Of a stretch of 13,313 bases of DNA, positions 6,716-13,313 are shown one piece after another. The notes below the pieces were generated by a model, which worked only from the letters and a program-made list of their open reading frames with translations, was not told the DNA's origin and did not search any database. The stretch is from positions 1-13,313 of the forward strand of contig JAJZVE010000054.1 of NCBI GenBank assembly GCA_021845835.1, in the 5' to 3' direction. Both the position numbers and the translations under genes were made by a program. The DNA is from Pseudomonadota bacterium. GTDB taxonomy: Bacteria; Pseudomonadota; Alphaproteobacteria; Acetobacterales; Acetobacteraceae. Every line of letters begins with the position of its first letter. The stretch's first letter is position 1.

Positions 6716-7756
6716 CTACTGCATCACGACGGGTCCGTCCTGCCGCTGCCACGCCGCCATCCCGCCCTCGACATGGCAGGCGGTGGCGAACCCGGCGTCC
6801 TGCGCCGCCTGCACCGCCATCGCGCTGCGTTCGCCGAAGGCGCAGTAGAACACGAGGCGGCGCCCGCTCGCCGCCGCCAGTTCGTGCAGCACGCCGCCGG
6901 GGCGGATGTTTTCCACCAGATCGCCGTAGGGCGCGTGCAGCGCACCCGGAATGCTGCCGTGCTTCGCACGTTCGCCGCGCTCGCGCAGATCGACGAACGC
7001 GACATGCTTCGCGCCCAGCAGCGCGATACCTTGCGCCGCCGTGATCGCGCCGCCGCGCCGCGCGATCTCCGCCTGCGCCAGGCCCTGGCGCAGGTTCGCC
7101 GGCACCGCCACGTCCATCAGCTTCGGATTGGGCAGATCGAGGCCGTTCATCAACGCCACATATTCCTCGACCGAGCGCACCTGCAGCCGCGGGTTGCAGC
7201 GCTTCTCCTCGCCGATCGTGCTGACCGTGTCGCCCTTGTAGTCGTGCGCGGGATAGACCAGCGTCTCCTCGGGCAGGCGCAGCAGCCGGCCGAACAGGCT
7301 TTGGTATTGCGCGCGCGCATCGCCGTTCTGGAAATCGGTCCGCCCGGTGCCGCGGATCAGCAGCGTGTCGCCGGTGAACACGCGATCCGCCATCACGAAG
7401 CTGTACGAATCGTCGGTGTGGCCGGGCGTGTAGAGCACGTCGAGGCTGATGCCCTCGATGCACAGCCGGTCGCCGTCGGCCAGCCGCATGGCGACGACAT
7501 CAACGTTGCTCTGTTCCCCCATCACCGTGACGCAGCGCGTGCGGTCGCGCAGCGCACCTAGGCCGGTGATGTGGTCGGCGTGCAAATGCGTGTCGACCGC
7601 CTTGACCAGCCGCAGATCGAGATCCGCGATCAGGCGCAGATAGCGGTCCACTCTCTCCAGCACCGGGTCGATGATCAGCGCCTCGCCGCCACGCCGGCTG
7701 GCGAGCAGATAGGCGTAGGTGTTGGACATGCTGTCGAAAAGCTGCCGGAAGATCAT
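6716..7756 (-). CDS. Persulfide dioxygenase-rhodanese fusion (ETHE1-like)
   Basis: Residues 1-235 of 346 form a metallo-beta-lactamase-fold ETHE1-type persulfide dioxygenase: HLHADH (57-62), TPGHTDDS with H113, TGD with D130, RGTGRTDFQNG (135-145) and YPAHDYKG with H171. ETHE1 enzymes bind mononuclear iron through H57, H113 and D130 equivalents and oxidise glutathione persulfide to sulfite. Residues about 240-346 are a rhodanese domain with active-site loop CAFGERS (C305), which passes sulfane sulfur between thiosulfate and glutathione. Such fusions are known in proteobacteria (PRF type). The protein is cytosolic and handles sulfide or cysteine-derived sulfur. The ATG at 7754-7756 is chosen because MIFRQLFDS is the family start and AGGGGCC precedes it; an upstream ATG would add 14 residues. 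An FAD oxidoreductase gene ends 81 nt upstream on the same strand. No sulfide:quinone reductase is in view. Confidence 0.93.
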   Translation of the reverse strand: MIFRQLFDSMSNTYAYLLASRRGGEALIIDPVLERVDRYLRLIADLDLRLVKAVDTHLHADHITGLGALRDRTRCVTVMGEQSNVDVVAMRLADGDRLCIEGISLDVLYTPGHTDDSYSFVMADRVFTGDTLLIRGTGRTDFQNGDARAQYQSLFGRLLRLPEETLVYPAHDYKGDTVSTIGEEKRCNPRLQVRSVEEYVALMNGLDLPNPKLMDVAVPANLRQGLAQAEIARRGGAITAAQGIALLGAKHVAFVDLRERGERAKHGSIPGALHAPYGDLVENIRPGGVLHELAAASGRRLVFYCAFGERSAMAVQAAQDAGFATACHVEGGMAAWQRQDGPVVMQ

Positions 7757-7837
7757 GGATGGCCCCTGATCGCGCGGGGCAGCGTAGCGCAGCGGCAACG
7801 CGCGGCGCCATTACTCAGTCCGGCGCCTGCGACACCG

Positions 7838-8992
7838 TCATGGCGGCGTTTCTTCGGCATGCGGCGGCGCCGGCTGGCCGAGCAGGCCGGCCAGCGTCTC
7901 CTCGGCGATGGCGAAGGCGGTGCTGGCGTCGGCGCCACTGGTCACGCTGACCAGCCGCACGCCCTCGGCCGGCGCGGCGATGAACGCGCTGTCGGCACCC
8001 GACGGACGGACGCCGACCCAGCGTTCGATCACCTCCGGCGCCGGCAGGTCAAGGACGGCGGTGAGTTCGGCGAGGATGCGGTCGTCCACCTCGCGTGGCT
8101 GGAACGGGTCGGGGCTGGGGTCGAGGTGATGGCTGTCGCCGACCACCAGCGTGCCGTCGGCGCCCTGCACCGCGATCAGATGCACGCCGTCGGCGAGCCA
8201 GGGCGCCTGCTCCGCCGCCACCCGGCCGCGCAGGGCCGGCAGGCTCGGGCAATCGGCATAGCCGGCATGGCGCAGCAGGCCGAGGTCGCTCATCACCGCC
8301 GCCGGCAGGCGCCAGCCGGGCGCCGCGAGGCGCAGCATGTGCAGCTTGCAGAGGGTGACGTTGCGCTGGGCGAATTCCCCGGGGAACAGGGTGACGAGGT
8401 CGGGACCGGGACAGGCGATGATGAAACGGGCGCTGAGCGGGCCGGCGGAGGTGTCGGCCCGGCCGGGCCCGATCGTGTGGACGCTGGCGCGCGGCAGGAA
8501 GGTCACGTCATGGGCGCCGGCGAGCCAGGCAGCGAGGCGGGGGATGGCCTCGCGGCTCTCCACGCGCAGCTCGTGCGGGCTGTAGAGCGCGCCGGGCAGG
8601 CGCGCGCGCAGCGGCGGAGCCAGCGCGGCCAGCGCCTTGCCGCGCAGCACGCGGCACCCGCCGCCCATCGGTCCGGCCGCGAATTCCTCGATCACGGCGA
8701 GCGATTCGCGGCGCCGGGCGATCATCAGCAGGCCGCGCTGCTCCACCTGGACACCGGCCTGGGGCGCGATCTCGACCCAGACCTCGCGCGAGCGGCGGGC
8801 GCGCCGCCAGGTGAGGCCGGCCTGCTGGCCGGTGACGGTGACAAACCCGAAATTCCGCACGGACGCGCCGACGGCGCGGGGTTCACGGTCGATGACGGCG
8901 GTGCGCAGGCCCTGCCGGACGGCGGCGAGCGCGTGGGCCAGGCCGACGATGCCGCGGCCGACGATGAGGCAGTCGAAACCCGACGAGATCAT
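7838..8992 (-). CDS. FAD-dependent amine/amino-acid oxidoreductase (DAO superfamily, TIGR03364-like)
   Basis: This 384-residue protein begins with a Rossmann dinucleotide fold: VGRGIVG (11-17; G12, G14 and G17 of GxGxxG) and an acidic residue after strand two (AVIDRE). GASVRNFGFVTVTGQ (about 43-57) is the feature that, from memory, marks the TIGR03364 clade. The C-terminal GVRPSGADSAFI and LVSVTSGADASTAFAIAEETLA complete the FAD site. Family knowledge: TIGR03364 members oxidatively deaminate aminophosphonate-like substrates and often neighbour a phosphonatase-like gene; none is present here, so the substrate is open. The ATG at 8990-8992 is adjacent to the Rossmann start, but its ribosome site is weak. 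It lies downstream of tRNA-Ser and upstream of the persulfide dioxygenase on the same strand. Family confidence is high, clade confidence moderate. Confidence 0.85.
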   Translation of the reverse strand: MISSGFDCLIVGRGIVGLAHALAAVRQGLRTAVIDREPRAVGASVRNFGFVTVTGQQAGLTWRRARRSREVWVEIAPQAGVQVEQRGLLMIARRRESLAVIEEFAAGPMGGGCRVLRGKALAALAPPLRARLPGALYSPHELRVESREAIPRLAAWLAGAHDVTFLPRASVHTIGPGRADTSAGPLSARFIIACPGPDLVTLFPGEFAQRNVTLCKLHMLRLAAPGWRLPAAVMSDLGLLRHAGYADCPSLPALRGRVAAEQAPWLADGVHLIAVQGADGTLVVGDSHHLDPSPDPFQPREVDDRILAELTAVLDLPAPEVIERWVGVRPSGADSAFIAAPAEGVRLVSVTSGADASTAFAIAEETLAGLLGQPAPPHAEETPP

Positions 8993-9085
8993 GGTTTCTC
9001 GTTACGCGGCTCCGTCTGAAGGGGCAACGGGTATCTTGAGATTTGTGCGGGCGCAGCGTTGCGTTTAGTGACCGTTCGTGCGGCC

Positions 9086-9170
9086 CGGACGGAGTGGGAT
9101 TCGAACCCACGAACCCTTGCAGGTTGGCGGTTTTCAAGACCGCTGCCTTAAACCACTCGGCCATCCGTCC
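9086..9170 (-). tRNA. tRNA-Ser (anticodon UGA)
   Basis: A full cloverleaf can be drawn on the minus strand. The acceptor arms are GGACGGA (9164-9170) and TCCGTCC (9087-9093), with a G discriminator from position 9086. The D arm is GCCGAGTGGTTTAAGGC. The anticodon stem GCGGT/ACCGC encloses loop CTTGAAA with anticodon TGA at 9134-9136. A long variable arm (AACC/GGTT), typical of class II serine tRNAs, precedes the T arm GTGGG-TTCGAAT-CCCAC. CCA is not encoded, so it must be added after transcription. It decodes UCA and probably other UCN codons. Confidence 0.96.
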
Positions 9171-9180
9171 CCGCCTCGCC

Positions 9181-9209
9181 AGCGTAGCGAAGGCATGCCA
9201 CGGCTTCAA
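9181..9209 (-). promoter_or_regulatory. Candidate promoter of the tRNA-Ser gene
   Basis: On the minus strand TTGAAG (9204-9209) and TACGCT (9181-9186) are spaced by 17 bp, and the -10 element ends 10 nt before the first base of the mature tRNA, leaving a short 5' leader as expected. The -10 match is only three of six. Confidence 0.35.
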
Positions 9210-9245
9210 CCGCGGCTCCGGCCCGGGTCGCGCAGCACCCTGGCG

Positions 9246-9273
9246 TTGACTCGACCGCGATCAGCGCGACAAT
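9246..9273 (+). promoter_or_regulatory. Candidate promoter of the SDR-dioxygenase operon
   Basis: TTGACT (9246-9251, five of six) and GACAAT (9268-9273, four of six) are spaced by 16 bp. Transcription would begin near 9280. This places an ATG at 9272 inside the -10 element and so supports translation starting at 9302, which has its own ribosome site. Confidence 0.42.
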
Positions 9274-9301
9274 GACCCGTCAGATGCGGGTGGGAGACCG
9301 G

Positions 9302-10096
9302 ATGCCAGGCTCCGGAAAGGGCGAGACGCGCGGCGCCATCGTGACCGGCGGGGCCGGCGCGATCGGGGTGGCCACCACGCGGCGGCTGCTCGCGTCGGGC
9401 CACAACGTCGCGATGGTCGATCGCAGCGACATGGCGCTGCGACATGCGGTGGACGAACTGGCGGCCGGCCCGCAACTGCTGCCGATCGCCGGCGACGCCA
9501 CCGATCCGGCGCAGGTCGCCGCCGTCGTCGCCGAGGCGCGGGCGGCGTTCGGACGCATCGACATCCTCGTCAACCTGGCCGGCGGTGCCGGGCCGACGCG
9601 GGTGCATGCGATCGAAGACATCGACCTCGATGTCTGGACCAGCGTGATGGACCACAATCTGCGCAGCGCCTTCCTGTTCGCGCGCGCCGTGGTGCCGCAC
9701 ATGCGCGAGCGCCACTGGGGCCGCATCGTCAACTTCTCCTCGACGCTCGCGCGCGGCGAGAAGGGCCTGCCGACGACCGTCACCGCCCGCCTGCCCTACG
9801 CCACCGCGAAGGCCGCCCTGATCGGGCTGACCGCGCAACTGGCCAAGGATGTCGCGGCGGACGGCATCACCGTCAATGCGCTGATGCCTGGCCTGATCCT
9901 CGGCGAGGCCGGCACGCGCATCCGCGCCCGCTTCGAGAGCCTGCCTGAACCCGAGCGGCGGCGCATGGTGGAAGCCTGGCCGATGGGCCGCCCCGGCGAG
10001 GCCGATGAGGTCGCTGCCGTGGTCGCCTTCCTGGTCTCGGCGGATGCGAGCTTCGTCTCCGGCGTGGCGCTGCCGGTGGACGGGGCCTACCTGTAG
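9302..10096 (+). CDS. Short-chain dehydrogenase/reductase (SDR family)
   Basis: The 264-residue length is that of a classical SDR. The cofactor-binding loop is TGGAGAIG (15-22), with Asp40 (AMVDRS) after strand two favouring NAD(H) over NADP(H). GDATDP (64-69), NLAGG (91-95; the usual NNAG shows Asn, then Leu), Asn119, Ser146/Ser147 and YATAK (Y166, K170) provide the structural and catalytic residues. The C-terminus FVSGVALPVDGAYL is typical. It is a cytosolic alcohol/carbonyl oxidoreductase; substrate unknown. I chose the ATG at 9302 because GGGAGA lies just upstream and the likely promoter overlaps an earlier ATG (9272). An ATG at 9284 is a further alternative. The dioxygenase gene follows after 31 nt, so the two are probably one operon. 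Confidence 0.9.
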   Translation: MPGSGKGETRGAIVTGGAGAIGVATTRRLLASGHNVAMVDRSDMALRHAVDELAAGPQLLPIAGDATDPAQVAAVVAEARAAFGRIDILVNLAGGAGPTRVHAIEDIDLDVWTSVMDHNLRSAFLFARAVVPHMRERHWGRIVNFSSTLARGEKGLPTTVTARLPYATAKAALIGLTAQLAKDVAADGITVNALMPGLILGEAGTRIRARFESLPEPERRRMVEAWPMGRPGEADEVAAVVAFLVSADASFVSGVALPVDGAYL

Positions 10097-10127
10097 GCGA
10101 ATCGGGACGTCAGCACGGAGCCCCGGC

Positions 10128-11114
10128 ATGCCAGCCGCCGCCGCGACCGTCGACCACGAACGCGAACTGCCGATCATCGACATGACGACGCTCGGCGAGG
10201 GTGCGGCCGCGGAGGCGCGGCTGGCGCGGCAGCTCGACGCCGCGTTCAGCGGCATCGGCTTCTGCTACCTGCGCGACATCGGCATCTCCGCCGCGCTGCG
10301 CGAGGCATTGTTTGCCGCGTCCCGGCAGTTCCACGCCCAGCCGGCGGCGGCGAAGCAGGCGCTGGCGATCAACCGCTTCCACCGCGGCTACATGGCGCCG
10401 AACACCTCGCTGATCGAGACCTCCACGGTCGCGCGCGTCACCCGCCCCAACTACAGCGAATCGCTGATGCTGATGCACGAGGTGGCGCCCGACGACCCGC
10501 GTTTCGGCCAGCCGCTGCAGGGCCCCAACCAGTGGCCCGACCTGCCCGGCTTCCGCGCCGCCGTGGATGCCTACATGGCGGCGATGGGCGCGTTCTGCCA
10601 GCGCCTGCTGCGGCCGATGGCGCGCGCGCTCGATCTGCCGGCGAACTGGTTCGCGCCGCATTTCCACGCGCCGACCGTGTTCCTGCGGCTGCTGCACTAC
10701 CCGCCGCAGCCGCCCGACGCCCCCGACGATGCCTTCGGCTCCGCCCCGCACACCGATTACGGCTTCCTCACCATCCTGATGCAGGACAACGCCGGCGGTC
10801 TGGAAGTGCGGCGGCGCGACGGCACCTGGCTGAAGGCACAGCCGATCCCCGGCACCTGGGTCGTCAACGTCGCCGACATGCTGGCGCGCTGGACCAACGG
10901 CCGCTGGCAATCGACACCGCACCGGGTGAAGAACCTGTCGGGCGGCGACCGCTATTCGTGTCCGTATTTCTTCGACATGGACATGGACAGCAGCGTCGCC
11001 TGCCTGCCCAGTTGCACCGACGCCGCCAACCCGCCGCGCCATCCGCCGGTGCGCTACGGCGACTATCTGATGCAGCGGCTGGACCGCAACTACGCCTATC
11101 GCAAGCCGGGCTGA
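10128..11114 (+). CDS. Isopenicillin-N-synthase-like 2-oxoglutarate/Fe(II)-dependent dioxygenase
   Basis: The 328-residue length is typical of this superfamily. The N-terminal DIOX_N region begins ELPIIDMTTLGEG (13-25) and continues FSGIGFCYLRDIGI (40-53). The jelly-roll domain carries the iron facial triad His208 and Asp210 (APHTDYGFLTIL) and His265 (STPHRVKN), and the 2-oxoglutarate-binding RxS motif R275-Y-S277. The enzyme should hydroxylate, desaturate or cleave a small molecule using O2 and 2-oxoglutarate; the substrate is unknown. It is related in family only to penicillin synthesis, and no peptide-synthetase is nearby. The ATG at 10128 has ACGGAG (10115-10120) at 7-nt spacing; an upstream extension of the frame is non-family sequence overlapping the SDR gene. 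It is the second gene of an SDR-dioxygenase operon and converges on the amidohydrolase after 12 bp. Confidence 0.9.
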   Translation: MPAAAATVDHERELPIIDMTTLGEGAAAEARLARQLDAAFSGIGFCYLRDIGISAALREALFAASRQFHAQPAAAKQALAINRFHRGYMAPNTSLIETSTVARVTRPNYSESLMLMHEVAPDDPRFGQPLQGPNQWPDLPGFRAAVDAYMAAMGAFCQRLLRPMARALDLPANWFAPHFHAPTVFLRLLHYPPQPPDAPDDAFGSAPHTDYGFLTILMQDNAGGLEVRRRDGTWLKAQPIPGTWVVNVADMLARWTNGRWQSTPHRVKNLSGGDRYSCPYFFDMDMDSSVACLPSCTDAANPPRHPPVRYGDYLMQRLDRNYAYRKPG

Positions 11115-11126
11115 TGCGCGGCCACC

Positions 11127-12365
11127 TCAGTGCGGCCGGTGCAATTCCACCGGATGGCGCGTCACGGTGCGCCGGCCGCGCCTGAACACCGCCAGCGGAT
11201 GTGCGATCTCGGCCACCGCCTGCTGCGGCGACGCGGCGTCGATCACCGCGAGGTCGGCCGGGTTGCCCACCGCCACGCCATAGTCCGCCAGGTTGAGCAG
11301 CCGCGCGGAGTGGTGCGTCAGCATCTCGAAGCACGCGCGCAGTTCCTGCTTGCTGCCGGTCTGCAGGATATTGGCGTGCAGGTTGGCCATGCGCAGCAGC
11401 GAGCAGTCGCCGAACGGCGTGAACGGGTTGAGGACGTTGTTGGTGGAGATCGAGCAGGTCACGCCGAGCTCGTGCAGCAGCTGCGCGTCCACCACGCCAC
11501 GGCGCACGTTGTGGGTCTGGTCGCGGCCCATCAGGAACAGGTCGGTCGCCGGCAGCACCGTGACGGCGACGCCGACATCGGCCAGCCGGCGCCCCCAGGC
11601 GCGCAGCTCGTCCGGCGGCAGGGTCGAGAGCCTGGTGACATGGCCGACCGCGACCCGCCCGCCCAGACGGAACTGCTCGGTCAGTTCGCAGACCAGGCCG
11701 ATATCCATTTGTGAAGGTGAGTTTCCGAAATCGAGGTGCATGTCGACGTCGACGTCGAATTCGCGCGCCAGCGCGAAGATGCGGCGGATCTGGCCGGCAT
11801 GGTCGGTGTCGTAGCCCGGCGCCGCCCCGATCACGCGGGCGCCGCGCCGCAGGGCGGCGACGATCAGTTCCTCGGTGCCGGGATTGTTGGTCAGTCCCTC
11901 CTGGGGAAACACGCAGATCTCGACGTCGATGGCCCAGGCATGGGCCGCCGCCACCGCCTGCACGCCCTCGAAGCCGCGCAGCCCGACGCCCGGATCGACC
12001 TCGACATGCGTGCGCATGCGCGTGGTGCCGTGGCCGATGCACTTTTCCAGCGTGCGGGTCGCGCGCGCCACCACGTCATCGACGGTGAAGGTGTGCTTGA
12101 CCGCCGCCACCCGCGCCACCGCCCGCGCTTCCCGCCCCGGCTCCGGCGGCGGCGCGCAACGGTCGATGATGCAGGACTTGTCGAGGTGGATGTGTGTCTC
12201 GATGAACCCGGCGCAGACCAGACGGCCGCCGGCGTCGTATTCGGCGCCCTCGGCGGCGAGGTCGGGGGCGATCGCGACCACGCGGCCGGCGGCGACGCCG
12301 ATATCCACCGGCGGCGCACCGGCAGGGGCATCGGCCAGGCGCGCCCGGCGAAGGATCAGGTCCAT
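11127..12365 (-). CDS. Cytosine-deaminase-like amidohydrolase with altered active site
   Basis: At 412 residues it has CodA length and architecture: a small beta-sandwich from residues 1-50 and 370-412 around a TIM barrel. The HIHLDKS motif (58-64) gives two metal histidines, with H210 (MHLDFGNS) and H242 (VGHVTRLS) as the later ones. The C-terminal THHSARLLNLADYGVAVGNPADL closely matches CodA (THHSARTLNLQDYGIAAGN). However, the CodA catalytic Glu217 position is Phe213, and the metal Asp313/Asp314 pair is Asn309/Asn310 (STNNVLNPF). It is therefore unlikely to be a true cytosine deaminase; it may be a distinct hydrolase or isomerase. The ATG at 12363-12365 is chosen because MDLILRRARLAD fits the family start; the ribosome site is weak (GAGAG). 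It is divergent from a LivK-type binding protein and convergent with the dioxygenase. Confidence 0.87.
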   Translation of the reverse strand: MDLILRRARLADAPAGAPPVDIGVAAGRVVAIAPDLAAEGAEYDAGGRLVCAGFIETHIHLDKSCIIDRCAPPPEPGREARAVARVAAVKHTFTVDDVVARATRTLEKCIGHGTTRMRTHVEVDPGVGLRGFEGVQAVAAAHAWAIDVEICVFPQEGLTNNPGTEELIVAALRRGARVIGAAPGYDTDHAGQIRRIFALAREFDVDVDMHLDFGNSPSQMDIGLVCELTEQFRLGGRVAVGHVTRLSTLPPDELRAWGRRLADVGVAVTVLPATDLFLMGRDQTHNVRRGVVDAQLLHELGVTCSISTNNVLNPFTPFGDCSLLRMANLHANILQTGSKQELRACFEMLTHHSARLLNLADYGVAVGNPADLAVIDAASPQQAVAEIAHPLAVFRRGRRTVTRHPVELHRPH

Positions 12366-12451
12366 GCGGCGACTCTCACGGCAGGAAACGGACTCGGCCG
12401 ATCCTACTGCATCGCGCGCCGCTGCACAGCAGGTTGCCGCGCGGTGGCGCG

Positions 12452-12481
12452 TTGCCAGCACGGCAAGACGCGGCCTAGACT
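12452..12481 (+). promoter_or_regulatory. Candidate promoter with overlapping inverted repeat before the LivK-like gene
   Basis: TTGCCA (12452-12457, five of six) and TAGACT (12476-12481, four of six) are spaced by 18 bp, giving a start near 12488, about 30 nt before the ATG. The -35 element lies inside the perfect inverted repeat TTGCC-AGCAC-GGCAA (12452-12466), whose inner bases also fit T-N11-A, and GTTGCC occurs again at 12433-12438. This could be an operator in the 151-bp gap shared with the amidohydrolase. Confidence 0.35.
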
Positions 12482-12516
12482 GGCGGCAGAAAAACAGCGT
12501 CAGCAGGGGACGGTAG

Positions 12517-13313
12517 ATGGCGACGATCGGGCGACGCAGTCTCATGGCCTCGGCGGCGGCGACGCTCGCGGCGCCCGCGATCCGCCGCGCCAGGGCGGCC
12601 ACGGCGCGGACCCTGGTGCTCGGCGGCTCCGTCCCGCTCAGCGGGGTGGCGGCGGAGACCGGGCTCAACGTCCACAACGGCTACACCGTCGCGGTGAAAT
12701 ACCTCAACGAGGTCTTGGGCGGGGTCGACATCGGCGGCAGCAAGTACATGCTGGAACTGCGCCTGTTCGACGACGCCTCCGACCCGTCGCGCGCGGCCAC
12801 CATGATCCAGCGCCAGATCGACGACGGCGTGGACTTCTTTCTCGGCTCGTTCGGCAGCAACATCGTCCTGCCCACCGCTGCGATCACCGAGTCGGCGGAA
12901 AAGCCGATGGTGCAGGCCGGCGGCGGCTCCGACCAGATCTTCACCCAGGGCTACCGCTACGTGTTCGGCATCTACCCGCGCGCGTCGCGGCAGTTCACCT
13001 CCACCGTGACCTGGATGAAGTCGCTGACGCCGGCGCCGAAGACCATTTCCATCATCTCCACCAACGATGCGTTCTCCAAGCCGATGGCGGCCGGCGCCAT
13101 CACCGACTGCAAGGCCGCGGGCATGGACGTGCTCGACCATTTTTCCCTGCCGGCGCAGATCACCGACGTCTCGGGCGTGATGGCGTCGATCCGCGCGCGC
13201 ACGCCGGACGCCATCGCCTGCACCACGCACGACCAGGATTCGCTGCTGCTCACCAAGCAGATGATCGCGACCGGCACCAACGTGAACCTGCTGTACCAGG
13301 ACCTCGGCCCGCA
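12517..13313 (+). CDS. LivK-type (branched-chain amino acid family) ABC substrate-binding protein, N-terminal part (cut by right edge)
   Basis: There are 265 complete codons of a protein normally about 380-420 residues long. The N-terminus IGRRSLMASAAATLAAPAI (4-22) is Tat-like, with RR at 6-7 and cleavage probably near ARA (25-27). TLVLGGSVPLSGVAAETGL (32-50), NGYTVAVKYLNEVLGGVDIGG, LFDDASDPSRAATMIQRQI and FFLGSFGSNIVLPTAAI (107-123) are the standard early strands of PF13458 binding proteins, in which the SPLSG-like turn and the FGS segment contact ligand. Family members bind amino acids, amides, urea or aromatic compounds in the periplasm. The ATG at 12517 follows AGGGGA (12505-12510) at 6-nt spacing. 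It is divergent from the amidohydrolase, suggesting that it imports that enzyme's substrate. LivHMGF-type permease and ATPase genes would be expected to the right, outside the window. Confidence 0.9.
   Translation, partial: MATIGRRSLMASAAATLAAPAIRRARAATARTLVLGGSVPLSGVAAETGLNVHNGYTVAVKYLNEVLGGVDIGGSKYMLELRLFDDASDPSRAATMIQRQIDDGVDFFLGSFGSNIVLPTAAITESAEKPMVQAGGGSDQIFTQGYRYVFGIYPRASRQFTSTVTWMKSLTPAPKTISIISTNDAFSKPMAAGAITDCKAAGMDVLDHFSLPAQITDVSGVMASIRARTPDAIACTTHDQDSLLLTKQMIATGTNVNLLYQDLGP

Noticed and set aside
5595..7463. A 622-codon open frame on the minus strand
   Set aside because: It is an out-of-frame shadow of the persulfide dioxygenase and then antisense to the permease; the correct frame has all the catalytic motifs.
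7571..9019. A 482-codon open frame on the plus strand
   Set aside because: It is antisense to the FAD oxidoreductase, which shows an intact Rossmann fold and family blocks.
9086..9301. Integration site or genomic island boundary at tRNA-Ser
   Set aside because: No integrase, no repeated tRNA 3' end and no change in base composition are visible on either side.
10128..11114. Beta-lactam biosynthesis suggested by the isopenicillin-N-synthase-like gene
   Set aside because: The family is broad, and no peptide synthetase, epimerase or resistance gene accompanies it.
12366..12677. A 104-residue N-terminal extension of the amidohydrolase
   Set aside because: It would overlap the start of the divergent LivK-like gene, is not family-like, and the ATG at 12365 matches the family start.

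Overview
The window is very GC-rich and densely coded, with short intergenic gaps. Most genes have recognisable Shine-Dalgarno sites, and the proteins include many periplasmic solute-binding proteins with Tat-like or Sec-like signals. Together with the protein families (ABC importers, a persulfide dioxygenase-rhodanese fusion, a TIGR03364-like FAD oxidoreductase, WrbA/DoxX beside a LysR regulator, and a tRNA-Ser gene without an encoded CCA) this suggests an alphaproteobacterium. Acetobacteraceae or other Rhodospirillales is my best guess, made from style and not from a database search. No transposase, phage gene, CRISPR array or rRNA is visible. It looks like ordinary metabolic chromosome with a high transporter load.

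Left part (1-2977): The 5' end of a DppA-type peptide-binding protein leaves the left edge on the minus strand. Behind it on the same strand are a small zinc-ribbon/one-TM protein and a wrbA-doxX pair (quinone reductase and DoxX membrane protein). The pair is followed by a strong GC hairpin. A LysR regulator is divergent from wrbA. The 109-bp gap between them holds a perfect dyad of the T-N11-A type overlapping a plausible lysR promoter, so autoregulation and control of wrbA-doxX is the natural model.

Centre (2978-6677): A tight plus-strand operon encodes a complete sugar-type (CUT2/RbsABC-like) ABC importer: binding protein, double-NBD ATPase and permease. No sugar kinase or other catabolic enzyme accompanies it, so its substrate is unknown. 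The ATPase has unusual motif substitutions.

Right part (6678-13313): On the minus strand lie a persulfide dioxygenase-rhodanese fusion, a DadA/TIGR03364-like FAD oxidoreductase and tRNA-Ser(UGA). On the plus strand an SDR dehydrogenase and an isopenicillin-N-synthase-like 2-oxoglutarate/Fe(II) dioxygenase form an operon. It converges, with a 12-bp gap, on a cytosine-deaminase-like amidohydrolase. Divergent from the amidohydrolase is a LivK-type binding protein cut by the right edge. These last four genes look like an uptake-plus-catabolism module for a small, probably nitrogen-containing molecule. The amidohydrolase keeps its histidine ligands but lacks the CodA catalytic Glu and Asp, which is the most interesting protein-level anomaly here.
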